From positions 1 to 64,000 of the forward strand of contig NZ_JAPFGB010000023.1 of assembly GCF_026241095.1 (NCBI RefSeq): a DNA stretch of 64,000 nucleotides, in the 5' to 3' direction. The DNA comes from Saccharopolyspora sp. NFXS83 (lineage in GTDB: Bacteria > Actinomycetota > Actinomycetes > Mycobacteriales > Pseudonocardiaceae). Numbering within the stretch: the stretch's first letter is position 1; each line of letters starts with the position of its first letter. A model generated the notes under the pieces. That model saw only the letters and a list, made by a program, of their open reading frames with translations. It made no database searches and was not told where the DNA came from. The translations under genes were made by a program, and so were the position numbers. Shown one piece after another: positions 59,807 to 64,000 of the stretch.

Positions 59807-60487
59807 ATGCCCACCATCGCCATCGTCGGAGCCGGACCCGGACTCGGCCTGTCCATCGCCAAGGCCTTCGGGGACAACGGATTCTCCGTCGCGCTCGTCG
59901 CCCGCACCCAGGAGAAGCTCGATGCCCTCGCCGCTGAGCTGAACGAGGCCGGGATCGAGGCCGCCGGCTTCGCCGCCGACGTCATGGACCCGGCCTCGGT
60001 CGCCGCCGCCTTCGACCTGATCAAGGAGCGCTTCGGAGCCGTGGACGTCCTGGAGTACTCGCCCGCCCCGCACACCCCCGTCCCCGGCCTGAGCAACCCG
60101 GCCCCGTTGCAGGCGAGCAGAGCGAACATCCAGCCGCAGATCGACTACTACCTCTACGGCGGGATCGCAGCCACCGAGCAGGTGCTGCCCACCATGATCG
60201 AGCGCGGCAGCGGCACGATCCTCTACACCACCGGCGGCACTTCCCAGGACCCGCTCGCCGGGCCCGCCGAGTTCACCACGACCACCATCGGCAGCGGTGC
60301 GCTGCGCACCTACGCGTTGAAGCTGCACCAGGCGACCGCGGGCACCGGTGTGCACGTCGCGCACGTCCCGATCTTCGCCTGGATCGGCACCGGCGGGCCC
60401 GAGACCCAGCCCGAAACCATCGCTCAGCACTACTGGACCGCCCACACCACGCGCGACGGAGCTGAGCAGCCCTACGTCGCCCTGTGA
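59807..60487 (+). CDS. SDR-fold oxidoreductase lacking the usual YxxxK motif
   Basis: A 226-residue Rossmann protein with V-G-A-G-P-G-L-G (residues 7-14), and the V-A-L-V-A-R-T and A-A-D-V-M-D-P segments of SDRs. The canonical catalytic Y-x-x-x-K is missing: the corresponding stretch reads G-S-G-A-L-R-T-Y-A-L-K-L. It may be an atypical SDR or NAD-binding regulator. GAAAGGGAG lies before ATG 59807. Probably controlled by the divergent HxlR gene. Confidence 0.85.
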   Translation: MPTIAIVGAGPGLGLSIAKAFGDNGFSVALVARTQEKLDALAAELNEAGIEAAGFAADVMDPASVAAAFDLIKERFGAVDVLEYSPAPHTPVPGLSNPAPLQASRANIQPQIDYYLYGGIAATEQVLPTMIERGSGTILYTTGGTSQDPLAGPAEFTTTTIGSGALRTYALKLHQATAGTGVHVAHVPIFAWIGTGGPETQPETIAQHYWTAHTTRDGAEQPYVAL

Positions 60488-60520
60488 CAGGACGGTCGCC
60501 TGCTCTCTCGCGCGCGGGCA

Positions 60521-61543
60521 CTACGCGCTTCGGCGCGCGAGATTCTTCGGGTTCTCGGGGGCCTGCGGGGTGTGGAACATCCGGCGGTACGCCGATGGGG
60601 AGGTCCGCATGATCCTGCTGAAGTGGTACCGGTAGGTCACCACGGATTCGAAGCCGACGGCCTCGGCCACCTCGTCCACCGAATCGCGGGTCTTCTCCAG
60701 CAGCGGCAGGCTCGCGCGGACTCGCTGCGAGGTGAGCCAGCGCATCGGCGAACTCCCCGTGGTGTGCGCGAAGTGCCGCAGGTAGCTGCGCTCGGACATG
60801 TGCGCCGCGCCCGCCATCAGCTCGACCGTCAGCGGTTCCTTGAGGTGCTCCAGCGCCCAGTTCATGCTCCGCGCCACGCCGTCGTTCTCCGGTGAGCCGG
60901 CCACCGGCGACTCGACGTACTGCGCCTGCCCGCCTTCCCGGTGCGGCGGGATGACGAGCCTGCGGGCGACGGTGTTGGCGAGGTCGGCGCCGAGGTCCTT
61001 GCGCACCAGGTGCAGGCACAGGTCGAGGCTCGCCGCGCTGCCCGCGCTGGTCAGCACGTCGTCCTCGTCGATGTACAGCGGCGCCGGGTCGACCTCCACC
61101 AGCGGATACCGGGTGCGCAGCAGGTCGGCGTAGCGCCAGTGCGTGGTGGCCCGGCGCCCGTCCAGCACTCCGGCGGCGGCGAGGGCGAACGCCCCGGTGC
61201 AGGTGGACACGAGCCGGGCGCCGCGGTGGCGGGCCGAGCGCAGCGCCTCCACGAGTTCGGCCGACGGGTGCTCGTGCGGGTCCGCGCGGCTGGTGACGAT
61301 GACGGTGTCGGCGGCGGCGAGGTCGTCGAGACCGTGCGGTGTGCTCATCACGGCCCCACCGGCCAGCGGCACCGCCCCGGGCGCTTCGGAGCACACGGTC
61401 AGCTCGTACCGGCTCGGGATCAGGTCGAGCAGGTAGTGGCCGAACACGGCGGAGATCACGCCCAGCTCGAAGGGGGCCGTCCCGGTGGTCGGCAGCACCG
61501 CCACCCGGTGCCGCCGTTCGTGCCGCTCACCCGAAGTCGCCAT
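60521..61543 (-). CDS. GlxA-type AraC regulator (DJ-1/PfpI domain + AraC HTH)
   Basis: A 340-residue regulator. The N-terminal DJ-1/PfpI domain includes V-S-T-C-T-G-A-F-A-L-A-A-A-G near residue 112, and the C-terminal AraC HTH has M-S-E-R-S-Y-L-R-H-F and V-A-E-A-V-G-F-E-S. This is the GlxA family, common in actinomycetes, often activating catabolic or stress genes. It is convergent with the SDR gene. Confidence 0.92.
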   Translation of the reverse strand: MATSGERHERRHRVAVLPTTGTAPFELGVISAVFGHYLLDLIPSRYELTVCSEAPGAVPLAGGAVMSTPHGLDDLAAADTVIVTSRADPHEHPSAELVEALRSARHRGARLVSTCTGAFALAAAGVLDGRRATTHWRYADLLRTRYPLVEVDPAPLYIDEDDVLTSAGSAASLDLCLHLVRKDLGADLANTVARRLVIPPHREGGQAQYVESPVAGSPENDGVARSMNWALEHLKEPLTVELMAGAAHMSERSYLRHFAHTTGSSPMRWLTSQRVRASLPLLEKTRDSVDEVAEAVGFESVVTYRYHFSRIMRTSPSAYRRMFHTPQAPENPKNLARRSA

Positions 61544-61693
61544 GGCGTCATCTTAGCGTACTGCGTGGTTACCGCCAGGCCTGTTCAGGGGAAAGCACCG
61601 GCGAGACCCTGCGGCGGGCGACCGGGCACGGCCGTTAACGAGAAGGTCATGGCAGGTCGACGCGGGGAAACATCCGGCCCGCACCGTGAAGAC

Positions 61694-63016
61694 ATGACAG
61701 CTGAAGGCGGGAACGGGGCGGAGTCCACCGCCGCGCGCCGCGGGGGAACGTGGACGCGCGAAGTGGTCGAGCTCGCCGCGCTGTGCGCGGTCGCCGGGAT
61801 CGTGCACCTGATCGGCGCCGGGCCGCGCGCCTTCGACCTGGCGGCCTGGGGGCTCGTCACGCTCGGCGCGCTGCTCGTGGCGGGCGCGGCGCTGCACTCG
61901 ACCTGGCCGCGCGGCGGCGGTTACCCGGCGGCCGATTCCGCCACCGAACGAGGATCCCCGGGTACGGACCTCGCGGGCGGCGAGCGCGCGCTGTGGCGGT
62001 TGCGCGCGTCGGTGTCCGACAGCCCCGGACGGCTCGCCGACGTGGCACGGGGACTCGCCGGACTGGGCGGTGACATCCGCGCGCTGCACGTGCACCCGGT
62101 CGCGGACGGAGCCGTCGACGACGTGCTCGTGCACGTGCCCGCGACGGTGGGGGAGGGCGATCTGATCCGGGCGGTCGCAGCCGCGGGTGGCCGCGACGTC
62201 ACAGCCCGCCGCGCGGAGGTCCGCGAACTCGACGACGTCCCGACGCGGACGCTGAACCTGGCGGCGGACCTGGTCGATGGGCGCGGAGACCTGGAGCGGG
62301 CGTTGCGCAGCACGCTCGGCGCGATCGAGGTGCGCTGCCAGGAGGAACCGCACCCCGCGGCCGGGCTCGACGGCGTGGCGAGCGGGGTGATCTGCCTGGC
62401 CGCGCCCGGCGGTGGCGCGCTGGTGCTGGAGCGGACAGGTGCCGCGTTCACGCCGGCCGAGTTCGCGCGGGCGCGGGCGATGGTGGAGCTGGCCGCGGCC
62501 TGCCGCAGGCGGCTGCGCCCGGAGAGGCAGGCACTGACCACCACCGACGGTGCGCGGCTCACCGTGCGCGTGGCCGGCCGCGAGGATCTGGACCTGGTCA
62601 CCGAGTTCCACACCCGGTGCTCGCCGGCCGCGCGGTACCGCCGCTACTTCAGCGCGGGCCCGCCGGGCGGTGAGCGCGGAACGCTGCGCCTGCTGACGCC
62701 CGCGCTGGGCGGTTCGCTGCTGGTGCAGGGACCGGACGGTGAGGTCGTGGCGGTGGGCAACCTGATGCGCGAGGGACGGACCGCGGAGGTCGCCCTGCTG
62801 GTCCGCGATGATTGGCAGCGCCGCGGCATCGGCACCAGGCTGGCCGCGAAGCTGGTGGAGCAGGCGGAGGCAGCGGGGCTCGCCACCGTCCAGGCCCACA
62901 CCCGCGTCGACGACACCGCGATCGCCCGCACCCTGCGAGCGGCCGGGCTCAAGCTCGTCGGCGTCCCCGAGCCGGGCGAGTGGAGCTGGTCCCGCTCGCT
63001 GACCGGCGCCCGCTGA
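61694..63016 (+). CDS. Membrane-anchored ACT-domain GNAT acetyltransferase
   Basis: A 440-residue protein with two N-terminal membrane helices (V-V-E-L-A-A-L-C-A-V-A-G-I-V-H and W-G-L-V-T-L-G-A-L-L-V-A-G), an ACT-like domain (L-R-A-S-V-S-D-S-P-G-R-L-A-D-V-A), a middle region, and a C-terminal GNAT domain with R-R-G-I-G-T-R-L as the acetyl-CoA P-loop near residue 377. The fusion is unusual. ATG 61694 is used, though ATG 61649 (AGAAGG close by) is possible. An amino-acid-sensing acetyltransferase is a reasonable inference. Confidence 0.8.
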   Translation: MTAEGGNGAESTAARRGGTWTREVVELAALCAVAGIVHLIGAGPRAFDLAAWGLVTLGALLVAGAALHSTWPRGGGYPAADSATERGSPGTDLAGGERALWRLRASVSDSPGRLADVARGLAGLGGDIRALHVHPVADGAVDDVLVHVPATVGEGDLIRAVAAAGGRDVTARRAEVRELDDVPTRTLNLAADLVDGRGDLERALRSTLGAIEVRCQEEPHPAAGLDGVASGVICLAAPGGGALVLERTGAAFTPAEFARARAMVELAAACRRRLRPERQALTTTDGARLTVRVAGREDLDLVTEFHTRCSPAARYRRYFSAGPPGGERGTLRLLTPALGGSLLVQGPDGEVVAVGNLMREGRTAEVALLVRDDWQRRGIGTRLAAKLVEQAEAAGLATVQAHTRVDDTAIARTLRAAGLKLVGVPEPGEWSWSRSLTGAR

Positions 63017-63073
63017 ACCTTCCGGCCCGCTCGCGACGCGCAGGTCGGCGGCGGTGGCTGTCACGATGGGCCG

Positions 63074-63406
63074 ATGGACGAGGACGTCATCCCGATCATC
63101 AGGGTGGAAGCGGCCGACGTGGCGCTGAAGTGGTACGCGCTGCTCGGCTTCACCGCGCAGTGGGAGCACCGGTTCGAGCCGCACCTGCCCGCCTTCGTCG
63201 AGGTCATGCGCGGGGGAGTGCGCCTGTTCCTGTCCGAGCACGAAGGCGACGCTCGTCCCGGCACGCTGATCTACCTGCGGGTCAGCGACGTGGACGAGAT
63301 CGCCGAGCGCTTCGGGATGCGCCCGGAACCGACCCCGTGGGCGCGGGAGATCGAACTGCACGACCCCGACGGCAACCGCCTCCGCATCGGCACCCCGCTG
63401 GGGTGA
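63074..63406 (+). CDS. VOC/glyoxalase-fold protein
   Basis: A 110-residue single-domain VOC protein with I-P-I-I-R-V-E-A-A-D-V-A-L-K-W-Y at the start and the metal-ligand region E-L-H-D-P-D-G-N-R at the end. The family includes bleomycin-resistance and fosfomycin-type proteins. Substrate unknown. ATG 63074. Confidence 0.88.
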   Translation: MDEDVIPIIRVEAADVALKWYALLGFTAQWEHRFEPHLPAFVEVMRGGVRLFLSEHEGDARPGTLIYLRVSDVDEIAERFGMRPEPTPWAREIELHDPDGNRLRIGTPLG

Positions 63407-63442
63407 ACGACCCGGCCCGCTGAGCGGATCATTCCGGCTAGG

Positions 63443-64000
63443 TCACCAAGCCCGGTCGGTGGCGGCGGTGAGGAGTTCGGTGAGCATGCCGTGCACGTGG
63501 TTCGGGACGCGCATCGCGGCCAGCGCGTCGCGGGCCGAGTCGGCGCGGCGGGTGATGAGGCGTTCGCATTCGGCCAGCGCCCCGCTGTCCACGACGATCG
63601 ACTGGATGCGCCGCACCTGCTCGTCGTCGAGGTCGCCCGCGGCGAAGGCGCGGTCGACCTCGTCCAGCTGCGCGGCGTCGGCGCGGCGCCGGGTGGTGGC
63701 CAGCAGCACGGTGGGCTTGCGGGTCCGCAGGTCGTCGCCGACGGGCTTGCCGGTGATCGCGGCGTCGCCGAACACGCCGAGCACGTCGTCGCGCAGCTGG
63801 AACGCCTCGCCCAGCGGCAGCGCGTAGGCGGTGTAGGAGTCGAGCAGCGCCGCGTCGGCCCCGGCGAGCAGACCGCCCAGGTGCAGCGGGCGCTCGATGG
63901 TGTACTTCGCCGTCTTGTAGTGGATGATCGTGCACGCCCGTTCCACGGAGTGCGTGGACCGGGCCTGTTCGGCGACGTCGAGGTATTGGCCGAGCACGAG
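63443..64000 (-). CDS. Polyprenyl diphosphate synthase, 3' part (gene runs off the window)
   Basis: The last about 186 residues of an isoprenyl diphosphate synthase. The second Asp-rich motif D-D-V-L-G-V-F-G-D is visible, with Q-L-R before it, and Y-K-T-A-K-Y-T earlier. The first DDxxD lies beyond position 64000. The frame is open to the window edge, so it is partial at its 5' end. It would make geranylgeranyl or longer polyprenyl diphosphates. Confidence 0.9.
   Translation of the reverse strand, partial: LVLGQYLDVAEQARSTHSVERACTIIHYKTAKYTIERPLHLGGLLAGADAALLDSYTAYALPLGEAFQLRDDVLGVFGDAAITGKPVGDDLRTRKPTVLLATTRRRADAAQLDEVDRAFAAGDLDDEQVRRIQSIVVDSGALAECERLITRRADSARDALAAMRVPNHVHGMLTELLTAATDRAW

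Noticed and set aside
1-64000. CRISPR arrays, insertion sequences, prophage and tRNA genes
   Set aside because: I saw no spaced direct repeats, transposase, integrase other than XerD, phage structural genes or tRNA cloverleaf sequences.

Overview
The window is chromosomal DNA from a high-GC actinomycete, most likely of the Pseudonocardiaceae (Saccharopolyspora-like). The evidence is the very high G/C content in third codon positions, frequent GTG/TTG starts, ATGA/GTGA/TTGA stop-start overlaps, and a core gene order that matches the Rv1691-Rv1713 segment of Mycobacterium tuberculosis almost gene for gene. The genus is inferred from style and content, not from an alignment.

Core region (1-24208). 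The window opens in the 3' end of a 5S rRNA gene and its terminator. Then follow a TPR protein with a long Arg/Asp/Gly-rich N-terminus, a HAD phosphatase, a small protein, tlyA, nadK, recN, the cytokinetic-ring pair steA/steB, an Scr1-type HTH regulator, pyrG, a Nudix hydrolase, a TM2/DUF1707 membrane protein (minus strand), xerD, parA, a ribbon-helix-helix-like small protein, scpA, scpB and rluB. A KhtT/KhtU-like K+/H+ antiporter pair (minus strand) interrupts the series, which ends with cmk, a PlsC-like acyltransferase and der. Several genes have an actinobacterial -10 hexamer 6-10 bases before the start codon, suggesting leaderless or nearly leaderless mRNAs.

Transition and accessory region (24298-45053). 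This part holds a NarL/DesK-type two-component system, an S9 peptidase, a secreted GH43-like glycosidase with a bactofilin-like tail, and a four-gene glycan cassette (GT2, GtrA, large membrane protein, secreted PIG-L deacetylase). A DeoR regulator then faces a tightly coupled six-gene sugar operon: HAD phosphatase, 2-hydroxyacid dehydrogenase, FGGY kinase, fused DhaK-DhaL kinase, RpiB-type isomerase and class II aldolase. An HIBADH-type dehydrogenase and a 65-residue orphan small protein close the region.

Putative biosynthetic locus (45484-58221). A LuxR/TrmB-type regulator, a 58-residue peptide gene, an FlK-like hotdog thioesterase, a HAD phosphatase, a transaldolase-family enzyme, a sulfotransferase-like protein, an SDR, an NAD-binding protein, a glycine/sarcosine-methyltransferase-like enzyme and an MFS transporter lead into cysC-cysD-cysN and an Asp-nucleophile alpha/beta hydrolase. 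CysDN and CysC make PAPS, and no sulfite-producing or sulfite-reducing gene is present. The locus therefore looks dedicated to making and exporting a sulfated small metabolite. It has no PKS or NRPS genes and I do not recognise it as a described cluster. It is the best candidate for a new system here.

End region (58455-64000). Stress and housekeeping genes: FrnE/DsbA-like oxidoreductase, HxlR regulator with a divergent SDR, GlxA-type AraC regulator, a membrane-anchored ACT-GNAT protein, a VOC protein, and the 3' part of a polyprenyl diphosphate synthase gene cut by the window edge.
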